DNA from: Leptodontidium sp. MPI-SDFR-AT-0119
Taxonomy: Eukaryota; Ascomycota; Leotiomycetes; Helotiales; Leptodontidiaceae
Length of the DNA stretch: 64,000 nucleotides
NCBI GenBank assembly: GCA_020726505.1
Contig: JAHLEZ010000006.1
Span: 682,001 to 746,000, forward strand
Direction of reading: 5' to 3'
In this document: one piece after another, positions 1-11,128 of the stretch
How the letters are laid out: each line of letters starts with the position of its first letter
How positions within the stretch are numbered: the stretch's first letter is position 1
Program-made: the position numbers and the translations under genes
The notes under the pieces: generated by a model
Told to the model about the DNA's origin: nothing
Database searches by the model: none
What the model saw: the letters and a program-made list of their open reading frames with translations, nothing else

Positions 1-512
1 ATAAGCTTTCCACTAAAGCTTCGCGCTCCCCCAGGTCTACTGACTCCGGGTTTTAGACCGTCGCCTGTCCTCTTTAAGGGAGAAGCCACACCCACACCAT
101 CTTTTCCCTTATCTCTTGTGTTTGAAACGAGAGGAGCCCCCCCTGATTGGTCGATTGATCCTATCTGTATCTACTCAAGTTCGACTGGGATCTGGTAGTC
201 AAGTCCTTTGGGGGTGGCGAGTATGCGGACGGACCCTTCGCCCCTCACCTCCTTCATCTTCACCAGACAGAGATAAGATATGTCTGACTGGCTGGATGAA
301 TGCATTTCGGAGTCCTGTGATGATTTTACTCCTCTAGGACGTCGAGATAAGGAAGATGGCTTTTACTCCGAAAGCTTCTTCTGTATAAATGCCTTTCTCC
401 ATCTCTTGGTCCAGAAGCTTCTCTTCTCCTTACCAGTCTTGGTGCTGCTCCTGGTGCTGATCTAGTACCCTTTAAATCCTCACGATCCAGCTCCCACCCA
501 AACTCAAAAGCG
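1..512. other. 5' flank of the amino-acid permease gene
   Basis: No convincing gene is seen. Short open frames here lack supporting features. The CT-rich stretch shortly before the permease start is typical of a fungal core promoter or leader, but no defined transcription-factor site can be assigned. Confidence 0.4.
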
Positions 513-2571
513 ATGTCTTCCACAGACGAAAAATCCTCAGGCAACATGGCGACCCCGAACGAGAAATCTCCAGCCTACGACACCAGCGGCGTCATCATGC
601 CCGAGCTAGACATCGAATCCCCCGGCGAATTCGTCGAGGTGAAAGAACTGCGCCAGGGACTACACCAGCGCCATATCCAGATGATAGCTCTAGCCGGCAC
701 GATCGGTACAGGGCTATTCCTGAGTTCCGGACGGGCCATCTCGCGGTCTGGGCCGTTGGGAGCGTTCATCGGGTATCTTGTTATGGGGGGCACTTCGTGT
801 AGTGTTGTGCTTGCCGTGGCGGAGATGGGAGCTTTGGTACCGCTGAATGGGGGCATTGTGAGATATGCGGAGTATTTCGTGGATCCGGCTTTGTCGTTTG
901 CGAATGGTTGGAATTTGGTTTATTCGTATATTGTTTCGATTCCTGCTGAGTAAGTGTGCTTGCTGGTTACATTGAGTAGCTTTCCAGACAGAGACTTGAC
1001 TTGACTTGTGTGCTAATTTCATTGGTAACTAGGCTCGTTGCGGCTGCTGTTCTCGTAGAGTTTTGGTTAACCATCAACTCTGCTATCTGGATTACGATTT
1101 TTGGAGTCTTGATGATCATTACATCAAGTTTATTCATTCGCGTATACGGAGAATTGGAATTTGGCTTCTCGATGATGAAGATTGCTTTGATCGTCGGCGT
1201 GAATATCATGGTAAGTGTTTCCCCTCAAATATTCGAACCAATCTCACATATCCAGTCCTTGGTCATCACCTGCGGAGGCGGACCAAATCACGAACCGATT
1301 GGATTCCAATACTGGCGACGACCTGGCCCTTTCGTCCAATACTTAGGAATTACTGGATCTCTTGGTCGATTCCTGGGTGTTTGGACTGCTCTTAATAATG
1401 CTTTGTATGCTTACTCTGGGATTGAGAATATCACTATGGCTGCTGCGGAGACGAAATCCCCGCGCCGAGCTATTCCAGATGCTGCAAAACGGATCTTCGT
1501 TCGTGTCTTGCTTTTCTATGGTATGTTTCTTGTTGTTGAGGAGGCTTGATATGTATTAACTCGGTGTCTAGTTATCTCGATCTTTATGGTTGGCTTGACT
1601 GTCCCGTCTGATGACCCAGATATCGCACGCTACAGTGGAACGGCAACAACGTCACCATTTGTTGGTAAGTCCACATCTCCTTCGCGCCGTCCAGAAATTT
1701 GAGCTTCACCTATATTCCGAGAGATGAACATGCGAAAGTCCTTGGAGCAAATGAACTAACCATCATCCAGTCGCTGCAAAACGCGCAGGAATCAAAGTCG
1801 TCCCCTCAATCATCAACGCCGTGATCCTGACCTCCGCCTGGTCGGCAGGCAATTCCCAAATGCTCGGCGCCACCCGCGTTCTCTACGGTCTTGCAATGGA
1901 CGGCCGAGCACCCAAGATCTTCACACGACTCAACAGATTTGCTATCCCCTACTTCGCCGTAGCGCTCTTTAGCGTATCTATGTGTCTTGGATTCATGACT
2001 CTGTCTAGCGGCGCTAGCGTTGCATTCGACTGGCTTCAAGATCTCGTGTCCATCTCAACTCTGGTGAACTGGCTTACAATCTGTGTCACTTACCTGCGAT
2101 TTTATTACGGGTGTAAGAAACAGGGTATCCCTCGTAGCGCACTTCCTTGGGCTGCGCCTCTGCAGCCGTATATTACCTGGGTGTCCGCCACTATCTTCGC
2201 GCTTCTGTTGCTTACGGGTGGTTATGCTACGTTTATTCATGGCCATTGGAGTAACGAGACGTTCGTGTCGTCTTATATCAATATCCCGCTTTTTGCGATT
2301 CTGTATTTTGGATACAAGCTTATCAAGAAGACGAAGATTATCGCGTTGGAGGATATTCCTATTCAGGTGAGCCAATCCCCCAGTTTCCCCCCTTCATATT
2401 TTTGTTGCCTCCTTTCAGGAGCCACCTCAGAGTAGAGGAGGCGCGTTCAATTTTGGTTTTGGGCCGTACTGACGTTTCTTGAAGGGCTTCATCGATATTG
2501 CGAACGCGAATCCAGAACCGGAGCCAAAGCCCAAGACTGGCTGGAGGAGATTCAATATTCTGTGGAGTTAG
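513..2571 (+). CDS. Amino-acid permease, AAT/YAT family (Gap1-like)
   Basis: Proton-coupled plasma-membrane uptake of amino acids is the family role. Six exons join in frame: 513-949, 1033-1210, 1256-1520, 1572-1664, 1771-2366 and 2485-2571, giving about 551 residues, normal for the family. The cytosolic N-terminus is followed by the signature LHQRHIQMIALAGTIGTGLF at about residue 50 and then hydrophobic segments consistent with about 12 helices. The conserved GNSQMLGATRVLYGLA segment lies in exon 5. All introns are GT-AG and 45-118 nt. The start ATG at 513 gives the expected N-terminal length. The downstream neighbour (HAD hydrolase) is a separate gene. Substrate specificity cannot be read from the sequence. 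Confidence 0.92.
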
Positions 2572-3464
2572 ATGGGAACTGGTAGGGATGTGATTGCTGT
2601 GATTGATTTGAAACTGCGATGGTATTTGAGCGTATGCTAGCAGATAGATAGAGTATAGAGTTTGATGGTCCTTCTTTGCCTCAATAGCCTGCGAAAGTGG
2701 CGGTGATGTGATATCTTCAGATGTCGTCAAGTGCGTTGAGTGTGTTGTGCAACCCAAATACTGCACTATACCCGGACTTCTCCCACGCTTCATCTATGAA
2801 ATGCTTAATATGGACTGGCACTTGAATTCTCAAGCGAATGGAATCCCATTTCCATCTCAGTGGCAAACATCCACCATACATATATTAAGCGAGATCGAAC
2901 AACTCCACGCTCACTTCCCAGCCTTCATCTGTCAGAATTCATTATCTGCATCTCACCCAGTTAACTGCTTATCTATCTCATTAATAAAACCACCAACTCC
3001 TCCCACTGGCCATTCTTATCTCCCAACGCGTGTTTCATCGGAAATGCCGGCCGTGGTTGCGTCAAGCTTCGGAGTGTGTGGATCGTCAACAGATCTCACT
3101 CCGAGGAACCACTGCTCTGGAGAACGGCTCGGAGTACCCGCCATCCTCCTCGCCACCCAAATTCCCATCCGCATCTCCATAATCTCGGAGCATGGATGAG
3201 TCGTTCGGAGTATGTATGTCATCTCAGCATTTTCGTGGAGTTGTTCGTTCTCTGTCGGAGGCACGTTTACACGTGATATGGTAAAGTGGGCAGAGTGGGG
3301 TAAAGACATCCATAAGTTTAATTTATCACAGATTATACATGAGAGAGATTATCTGCTCAATATCAATAACTACAGTCATCAAAAATTCATCCTCAACACA
3401 AACGCAAACTCAGTTCTACGTCTGACAGCAGCCAAGCAAGAAATCTACCCATTCCGTACACGCA
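2572..3464. other. Intergenic region, permease to HAD gene
   Basis: About 0.9 kb without a credible gene. It holds the 3' end of the permease transcript and the promoter of the HAD gene. Short open frames on both strands overlap each other and show no recognisable motif. Confidence 0.4.
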
Positions 3465-4310
3465 ATGGCACCCAAGAAGCACATCGTCTTCGACGTAGTC
3501 GGAACCTGCGTCTCATTCGACGCATTCTACGACCGAATAGACCAAATCCTCGGCCCCCGACTCCTCGCCCAGAACGTCAACGCGAAGCATTTCGGATACA
3601 CATGGAAAGAAGCCGCCGAGCTTGAATTCTACTTCCTCCTCTTGTCAGAACGGTACACTCCCTACGGCGAGATATTCAAGGCCGTCTTCTACCGCACCTT
3701 ACACATGGCAGGGGTCTCCAATCCACGAGAATTCGCCACGGAAGCCGAACGTGACGCCTGTCAAGCTGCGTACTCGGAATTGGAATTCCGACCAGGGTGT
3801 GTGGAGATGATGGAGAAGCTGAGGGGTGCGGGGTGGACGGTTTGGTGCTTGACGACAGGGGATGTGAAGAGGGTGAGAGGGTATTTTTTGAATGCTGGCT
3901 TGGAGATGCCGATTGAGAATTTCGTGAGCTGTGATCAGTTTGCCGAAGTGGACCCCGTCACGGGTGCGAAGAAGGGGGTTTATAAGCCGATGATGGCTGC
4001 GTATAGGCCGATGTTAAAGTTGTTTGCTGAGGAGGATGAGAAGTGGTTCGCGGCTGCTCATATGTGGGATGTTAGCGCTGCTGTGAAAGCTGGGTTAGTT
4101 TTATTCGCGCGCCTTCCTTCTCCATCTTGTTGTTTTGAACGACTTCTGGAGTTGAGAGTCTTTGGCTGACGAGTTTGATGTAGATTCCGAGGGGCGTATT
4201 GCACGATCTATGACAAGGAGCCTTGTATTGAGATTTTTGACACGAAGTTGGATGTTATGGCTGATACACTTCCGGAAATGGCAGACAAAGTCATTGCAAT
4301 GACTTCTTAA
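3465..4310 (+). CDS. HAD-superfamily hydrolase, 2-haloacid dehalogenase type II-like
   Basis: Two exons, 3465-4093 and 4184-4310, encode 251 residues. HAD motif I is IVFDVVGT with nucleophile Asp10. As in type II haloacid dehalogenases, the second Asp of the phosphatase motif is absent. Motif II is LTTGD, motif III is the Lys in KKGVYKP, and motif IV resembles AHMWDVSAA, running over the intron into GFRGAYC. The family cleaves carbon-halogen bonds or small phosphate esters through an aspartyl intermediate. Fungal members are mostly cytosolic with unknown natural substrates, so the dehalogenase label is by homology only. The intron (4094-4183) is canonical GT-AG. Confidence 0.85.
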
Positions 4311-4534
4311 TCAAGATATTTAATCAATGTTAAACTCACTTCTGTCTGCGTTCATCTCGATACAAGTGAAGCGAGCTACCCCTGACTCCCAAGCGAGGGG
4401 GTCACGCCAAGTCAACAGATGGAAGCTGGAAATACTACCATTCTCTCCGCCTGTAAAGGCCTAGGTCCATTTGCCTACCCGATACAAACAACTAAAGCGC
4501 TTTTCATAGGTCTAAAAAATCATTGTCTTTCTAT

Positions 4535-5689
4535 CTATCTATATACCGACTGCTCGTTGGATGTGACTTTCGACGTTTTCTCCGCCAGAACCCTATCCAT
4601 GACCTTCTCCAACTTCACAAACGCCTCATCCACAATCTGGAAGTGAACAACAATTCTCCCACCCATCAACTTAACACCCTCTTCCTTTCCAATTCGAATC
4701 AAATCCTCAACTGCAACACCACTTGCAGCCAAGTCCAAAACTACCATATTTGTCTCAGCAGGTCTTAAAACCTTCCCACCCTTCGTCAACCAAGCTTGTT
4801 CAATAGTCTTAGCTTTCAGGTGGTTATCTCTCAATCGTTTCCCTCCTTCAGCAATAAAAGTCTCTTCAACAGCGACTCTCGCCGCCGAGGAAATGATTCC
4901 TGCCTGTCTGATTCCGCCTCCAATACTCTTTCTTACCCATCTCGAGTGCTGCAACACTGACTTGGGCCCGACGATGATACTTCCCATCGGTGCAGCCAGG
5001 CCCTTGGAGAAACACATCTGTGCTGTGTCGAAGCACGCGAGGTATTCTTTCAAGGACCCAGCTCCTGATGCGACGGCTTCCCAGATGCGTGCACCATCGA
5101 GATGCATCTTGATCCCATTCGCACGTGCAAATTCGGAGATCCGCTGGACTTCAACGAGAGGGGTGACTGTGCCTGCGAGTGTGTTCTCTAGAGATATCAC
5201 TCTTGTTGGCGAGACATGTATGTTGTTACTGATAACTGCTGCCTTTTGGACATCTTCCAGGGTGAGGTAAAGACCATTGGCGGGTGTGACAGTCTGGATA
5301 TGTGCTTGAGATAGAGACGAGCAACCTCCAGCTTCAGCGCCATAAATGTGAGCTTGGGCATGACAGAGGATGGCGTGGGGTGGTTGAGTAAGGAGAGATC
5401 TCAGAGCGATTTGATTTCCCATCGTCCCTGACATCACGAGGAGAGCATCTTCTTTCCCAGTGAGGTCTGCGATGTACGCCTCGAATGATGTGGTGGTGTC
5501 ATCTTCTTGGTATACATCGTCGCCGAGTGAGGTCTGGGCAATCGCTTGCAGCATGGAGAATGTTGGTGTTGTGATGGTGTCTGTCCGGAAGTCGTAGGCT
5601 GCTGGACCGGGGCCGCACCAGGTGGATGCTACTTTGATGCTCTCATGCTGCAGGCCGGAGTTGGCGGGAGGAATCTCAATGCTTCCCAT
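4535..5689 (-). CDS. Low-specificity L-threonine / allo-threonine aldolase (PLP)
   Basis: A single uninterrupted frame of 384 residues starting at an ATG. The fold-type I PLP signature is clear: the FRTDTITTPT segment near residue 34, the cofactor Asp in MHLDGARIW (Asp198), and the Schiff-base lysine in CFSKGLAAPMGS (Lys229). The enzyme cleaves threonine or allo-threonine to glycine and acetaldehyde in the cytosol and is the Gly1-type route to glycine. Length matches yeast and fungal homologues. The absence of introns contrasts with its neighbours. It converges on the HAD gene with about 220 bases between them. The strong match leaves little doubt about class; preferred stereoisomer is not determined. 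Confidence 0.92.
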   Translation of the reverse strand: MGSIEIPPANSGLQHESIKVASTWCGPGPAAYDFRTDTITTPTFSMLQAIAQTSLGDDVYQEDDTTTSFEAYIADLTGKEDALLVMSGTMGNQIALRSLLTQPPHAILCHAQAHIYGAEAGGCSSLSQAHIQTVTPANGLYLTLEDVQKAAVISNNIHVSPTRVISLENTLAGTVTPLVEVQRISEFARANGIKMHLDGARIWEAVASGAGSLKEYLACFDTAQMCFSKGLAAPMGSIIVGPKSVLQHSRWVRKSIGGGIRQAGIISSAARVAVEETFIAEGGKRLRDNHLKAKTIEQAWLTKGGKVLRPAETNMVVLDLAASGVAVEDLIRIGKEEGVKLMGGRIVVHFQIVDEAFVKLEKVMDRVLAEKTSKVTSNEQSVYR

Positions 5690-6244
5690 GATGAAGAAAT
5701 GTGATAGTGCTGAGTTGGTGTATGTAGATTTTGTTGTGAGTGAGTGAGCGAGTGAATAAAAAGTGAAAGAATTTCAGCCCAAGTCTTTGTTTAAGTGATC
5801 GTATATTGGAATGTGCTCTCCCTTCCGACCTCTATCTCGGTCAAAATAATCTTTGCCGTGATGAGATATCGGGTAGCACGTAGTCAAGAATGGGGGTTCC
5901 CACGTATTCGGAAGGGCGTGGTGAAAGCACCAAGATCCACTCTCGGCTTGCATCGGAGTAGGTCTTCATACCCGGTGGTAATATTTATCGATCGGAGAAG
6001 AAAATGATCAAACTCTCACTTAAACTTTCTTTCCGCTCTGCTTCGGAGCTCGAAACAGACTGAACGCTTCGTAGATCGCTCATTGATGCCCCTCAGTCTG
6101 CCAGACTCCCTTCTCTAGCGAAATGTCATATCCCATATCTTGGTCCCATCCTGGAGCATATCCAGGTTTGTCCAAAGATGCCTTTATTGTCGTCGATCTC
6201 GATCCAATCTGGCATCCCGCTAGATGCAATACCTTCTTTTTCTT
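5690..6244. other. Intergenic: aldolase promoter / RBR 3' side
   Basis: About 550 bases with no supported gene. It should contain the aldolase promoter (reading left) and the 3' end of the degenerate RBR gene. No specific site is recognised. Confidence 0.4.
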
Positions 6245-7209
6245 CTAAATGACTTTATAGCACCAGCAAAAATCGGTCGAGCACTTGCAAGTGAAGTGAC
6301 CGCAGCCTTCATTTCGTTCAATTTTATTCCCACACCCTGCCTTGGGACATTTCTTCGTCGTTCGAGCAATCTCTAGTTTTGCTGCTGTTTCGTCTTCTCG
6401 AGATCTTTGAGCTGATGCTGCGAATGCTTGTATAGCGGCTTGTTTTTGTTGGTTCTTCTGGGTATGTATCTGACCCTGCCCGCAAACACACCAGCGGAAT
6501 TTCTCGTTCTTTGACATGAGAGTCAATGCCAGTTTCTTGTTATGTCTGTCATTATTAGTGATAGTTTGCCGCAATAGGAGAGATTACTTGTATTTTGAAC
6601 ACCTCTGCTGAAACAAATAGTCTCAGAAAATCTAGAGTAAGAAGCTCCTTGCACTTGGTGTCAAGACAGACCAGATCTTGGATTCGCCCACCCCGAATTG
6701 CTCCCTCAAATGTAGTTTTAAGGCAAGCGTCGCAAACATTACGATCAAGATTGCATTGTGTTGTTGGGGGGTTGAAAGCTACAGATAAGTCCACATCGTA
6801 CGAGACATCGTCGCAGGGACAGCACATTCGTAGGATCTACATTGTTTTACTAGCGACAAGAAGCTCCTTGCAAAACCCAGCATCATCCACGATCTGAGAG
6901 AAAATACTCACTCTAATAGTGTTGTGTCTTCTCCGAGCTTTCTTTGCACCCCTCCCTCATGCACACGAACAATTCTTCGGCAACACTCTCTTCTGCATCG
7001 GTGTTTGCCTTTCACCACATCCAGCATGTATTTCTGATCGCATACTGCACATACTCCAAGATTGTATGGTAGCTGCGTCTCGGAATATGCGACCTGCCTA
7101 TGACCTGCCGAGCATGTTGTAACTTCCACCCAGAAGGTTGATCTTAATGTTTCGATGGTGGCTGCATGCGTCTGCGAGCAAATGATGCATTTCTGCAGCT
7201 TCGACGAGA
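6245..7209 (-). pseudogene. Degenerate RBR (RING1-IBR-RING2) E3 ubiquitin-ligase-like gene
   Basis: Reading right to left, an N-terminal Cys-rich piece (KCIIC, then VCAVCDQK, about 6908-7190) is followed by a RING1-like block (MCCPCDDVSYDV, NVCDACLK, VCLDTKC; 6600-6827), an intron, an IBR start (FRWCVCGQGQIH) and a RING2-like end (KKCPKAGCGNKIERNEGCGH then FCWCY; 6245-6350). RBR ligases move ubiquitin from E2 to a RING2 cysteine and then to substrate. Damage is visible. In-frame stops separate the two upstream blocks, the usual His of RING1 is missing, and the second half of IBR (the paired Cys and His ligands after GQIH) is deleted. A pseudogene is the likeliest reading; a divergent functional gene is possible. 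It lies head-to-head with a ubiquitin-like gene. Confidence 0.6.
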
Positions 7210-7675
7210 CTCGTTTGTGGAAGAGTTAATTGACCTGCCAACAGATGTTCTACGCAGAGAAGTCGTCATCATCCATGGCTCACAGAATAAACAAGATTTA
7301 AACCACTTTTGAGATTTAGTAGCCTCGTGGGTTTCCATGCAACCATAAGAGAGACAGTACTCCACCATTTGCCAAGGGCCCAAGACAAACACATCCTGCC
7401 CAGCCTCACTGCGGACATCTATGGTATGATGCAGGCCAACAGATAGATACTTGGCACAATGTTGCACAATGCACCCTTTCTGCACAAGTCCACAGGTCAC
7501 AAATTCCAAGACTGTACCGAGCCACACTCTTGGCCGATCCTACCGAATCCAACAGCCTGCTTCTATCCCCCTGCCAATCTCAACAGCCTCCTTCCTTCTT
7601 ATCATATTGATATTTGAAGCTGATTCTTATTCTCCCTCTGAGTTGTTTTGTTGTACTGTTTGTAGTACTGCAATT
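7210..7675. other. Divergent intergenic region, RBR remnant / ubiquitin-like gene
   Basis: About 465 bases separate the two divergently oriented genes. The first exon of the RBR gene may lie here: on the minus strand an ATG near 7275 opens only eight codons before a stop. No reliable exon could be assigned. Confidence 0.35.
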
Positions 7676-8412
7676 ATGACAGAATGGAAGCCAGACGAAG
7701 AGGGATCCCAGAATTTTCTATACATCGAAGAAGTAAATTCGAACGATGGACTGAGTCGACGTTTGAATGGAGTTCCCACATCCCAAACTGTCCAGAAACT
7801 TAAAAAATCAATCGCAGAACAATTATCCATCCCTCAAGTATGGAATAGGATTTCGAACGCGTTCGCAGACAAAGAGTTATCAGACTGTAGGTCTATAAAT
7901 CATAGCCCGTGTTGATCTACGAAAAGTCCCTTCGACTAATATCGACCAGTAAAGACAACGCTCTCCTCTCACGGCATTCAGAATGTGAGTCTTCTTCATT
8001 TCGTAACTGTAATCAACTTAAATCATTGACTTTAACAGGGTGATACTATATTCTTCACTCGCTCAGTAGCTCCAGCAATCAACCCTCCTTCCTATTCCAA
8101 CATCAATTCTGAGCCAGTCATGCTCAACAATGTCATGTTCAGAGACCTAGACGGGAAGACTTTGGTACTTCATGGCGTTGGTCTGTCTTGGAAAGTGAAG
8201 CAACTGCGAAAGAAATTGGGAGACGAGAAGGCCTTGGAGATTGAATATTATCGGTTCCTCTGGGGAGGAAAGCAGCTCGACGATGGTATGAACTTCCCTC
8301 CCGCGCAGATTATGGAAGGTTGATCGCTGATTGTTGTAACTTGTAGAAAGGACTGGAAAGTTATAATTTTGGCGAAGTACACCGGAATACCCTCTGGGCC
8401 GAGCATTACTGA
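7676..8412 (+). CDS. Two-domain ubiquitin-like protein (divergent)
   Basis: Four exons (7676-7886, 7950-7984, 8039-8285, 8351-8412) give about 184 residues. The N-terminal half has a degenerate ubiquitin-like pattern ending HGIQNGDTIFF. The second half reads MFRDLDGKTLVL, then a helix, then YYRFLWGGKQLDDG and LESYNFGEVHRNTLW, which follows the ubiquitin fold order (TLVLHG, LIFAGKQLEDG, LSDYNI...STLHLV). The C-terminus ends AEHY without the diglycine tail needed for conjugation, so it would act as a binding module rather than a modifier unless the last exon is misread. The last acceptor (ending 8350) was chosen because it restores the LESYNF frame. A role with the neighbouring RBR gene is inference. 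Confidence 0.6.
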
Positions 8413-8928
8413 CGCGGTCGCAGAATTGCACGATTCACCTCGTCATGAGATTGAGAGGTGGAAGAATATTTTAAAGGCTTTCTTGCTGTACAATAGGAAT
8501 CATAATGGCCTCCGAGATAATAATAAGAACAGTAATTTATTCCCACTTTTGGATGGGAGCTTCTCGTCGTTCGTCGTTCTCGGCCAAATCTCATCAAGTG
8601 ATCAGATTGCCGTGTTGCCGGTTGTGCCACCGGATTTTCTTCTCCTTTCGTGACACAGCCTCGACTTCCAATGCATCATGTCTTGTATGATGAAGGAATC
8701 GTAGTAACCAATCATAGATATGCATGCATACGCTAGGTTTCCCAAGGCAACTTACGATTTCTGCGTGCATCTAGTTTCGCACGCAGCCTCATGCAGTGAA
8801 CATCTGACAGCAAGTCACTTGGCGTTACTGTAGGCTTTTCAGCCTCAGCTGTGGTGCGCACCTACCCACTCCCACCGTTTCCTTCGATGTGCAGTAAATT
8901 TCGATTTCGATAAAAATCAATTTGGCTT
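8413..8928. other. Intergenic, ubiquitin-like gene to coiled-coil remnant
   Basis: About 515 bases. Several short open frames overlap here on both strands, but none shows family features or splice partners. Nothing else seen. Confidence 0.35.
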
Positions 8929-10072
8929 ATGTCAAAGATCGAAGATGTTCCACAAACTCAAAGAAAGGTCGGTCTGGCACGGGTAAATATTGCCAGCGAC
9001 AGCAATGCCGAAAAAGACGGCACTCCTCGACGGAAGCTCAAGTCTGGCACCCTCGAGCCCATCATGGAGAAATCTGCATCTGTCCCCAGTCCTCGAATAT
9101 CAAAATTACGAAAGATGCTACAAAGGCGCATGTTTCTGAGGCGGAAAATTATAGAATTCAGCTCGATCGGATGGTCAAATGGGAACAGGATGCTCTCCAC
9201 CGAGTCAAACGAGCAGAAGCACGTCGAGATAGAACAACAAACCAGGCAGAACTGCTAGCTCGCTAGCTTGAGAGAAGCACTCACTAGGTTCAAATATTGC
9301 AGGCCGAGATAGGAAGCAAGGACGAGGCGCACCGGCAGGAGAAGCTGGTCATGGTGCAAGATAGCCTTGCTCAAATCGCTCACAGCGATCAGGTCCATGC
9401 TGAAGAGCTAGAGAGACTACGGCAGAATATTAGGGATATTGAAGGTCAAAGAGATGCCGAGCTTCTTGAACAGAGAGGACGTTTTATGCTACAGATCATG
9501 GATGTTCAGAAGAGGAGGGATGAGGAATTTCAGAATATGCGGGATCTCAGTCAAGCCCAAGCAGAAGAAATACGCACTCTTAAACAAAGTCTTCGGGTGG
9601 AGGTTATGATGATGAGTAAACCTCTCGATTGTGAAACTATGGAGCCTGGGCATCCAGTAAGGGAAAGTCCCAGTGTTGGGATATCTGGGGCATTGAATGA
9701 CGGAGATTCTGACCAGAGGCAGAGCAACGCTCTGCAAGAGATGGAGGAGAAGGACGACGTCCTGAGACGAGTATGCCTCGGGATGGACACCCTTAAGCAG
9801 AGGACAAGGGATATGGAGGATGTCCTCTCCCTATCTAAAGAAGAGATCGAGGAACGGCAACGAGTAACAGAAGTGCTGCAAACAGACCTAGAGGAGAAGA
9901 CTCGAGCCTTGGGAGAACTCTCGCTTGGAACAGGGCAAAAAATGAGCTGAACGAAGAAAAAAGGAATGGTCGCCAAATTTCGGAGGACAACATGGACAAG
10001 AATAGACAATTGGAGTTTGTTCAGCACCAATGTGCTCGTCTCAAGGAAAGCTTGTCCCTTCGAGAAAATTGA
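8929..10072 (+). pseudogene. Coiled-coil protein gene broken by frameshifts
   Basis: An ATG at 8929 opens a Lys/Ser-rich N-terminus (about 60 residues). Coding character then moves to another frame near 9115 (HVSEAENYRIQLDRMVKWEQ). Two in-frame TAG codons interrupt it at 9264-9288, and a long Glu/Gln/Arg-rich coiled coil follows to about 9930 (RQEKLVMVQDSLAQI, MDTLKQRTRDMEDVLSL). After an A-run near 9938 the coil continues in a third frame (RAKNELNEEKRNGRQISED) to a stop at 10070-10072. The heptad-like pattern resumes after each break, so one ancestral gene of about 375 codons is inferred. Function is unknown. Real decay or sequencing indels could explain it. Confidence 0.6.
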
Positions 10073-11128
10073 CTTCAACGCTCGTAAATAGTGGCTCGCT
10101 TGCAGGAAGATTTCCTATTCTGAAAGTCCTCAGATCATCGAGGCTACTTGAATGTAGTCGCTGCTGTAAGATTTTGATTTCGTTCGTTTGTACTACTTGT
10201 GAATATGCTATTTTAATTTAGAAAAGGTGGTTTTCTTCAGAATCATGTTCTGAAAATCAACCCCGCACTACCCCGCACTTAACTGAAAGCTTGTGTAACG
10301 AGCGCTGTTAGTACGCTGATTTTTAGAGCGGCTCTCGCATCCTATGCATCAACACAACAACACAGCTTCAAAACATGTAATTCACATAATGCTATATTCT
10401 ATTGATACTATAGAATATCACGATAAGCATGAGCATGCGAATAATTTGTCCTCATCTTCGCACTTTTATGTTGATACATACTGACATGTGTTGTCCCTCC
10501 CCCCAAAGTATCATGTATTTTCTCGGTCAGCATTTTAACTAGTCCAGTCACTTCTCAAGACAGATGTGCTGCTTTCTCTTTGTAAATAGGTAGTTTCTAG
10601 GATCTGTTTCCGGGGCTGCTCAGTTTTGCAGTCAGCGGCCATGCAGTCAGATACCAACACACATCCGAAATCTTGAGGTGGGAGTGACGGAATTGCTGAT
10701 AAATTCCAATCCACTTGTCCAATAAATTATCTAGTGGCTCGAGGCAGACTTTGCAGTATTTCATATTTACCGGCTCTGTCGCTGTACTTCGCCTCAATAT
10801 ATATTGCAACCGATGCCCAAACGATGCCGGCAGTCTCGATAGGATATCAGCCGAGAGCTCTAACACCGTATCCTGCAACCTGTACGAAGTTTCATGCACT
10901 TACTTTCTGTCTCGTACAGCCTGTGCATACATCATTCATTGACGCTCTCATATTCGGATTCATAGGAACATGGAGAGCTGAGCATCCACCACGCCCGGGA
11001 AAGTTTGTATGTTTCGAAACCCCTGCTCCTCGAGGTTCTCTGAATTTATACGGTCCGCATAAGTATCCTGATATGTGGCACCGACAACAAAGACTCTAGA
11101 GTCTGTTGAAAGAAGGAGCACTTTTGCA
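10073..11128. other. Gene-free stretch before the DUF6536 gene
   Basis: About 1.05 kb, AT-rich in its first half. Minus-strand open frames at 10597-10899 and 10960-11241 have no recognisable motif, and the second is antisense to the DUF6536 start. Seen as promoter and spacer. Confidence 0.4.

Noticed and set aside
6908..6925. 18-base GTGAGT...TCTCAG segment in the RBR remnant considered as an ultra-short intron
   Set aside because: It looks like donor plus acceptor, but removing it does not restore the frame to the next coding block, and 18 nt is below known fungal introns.
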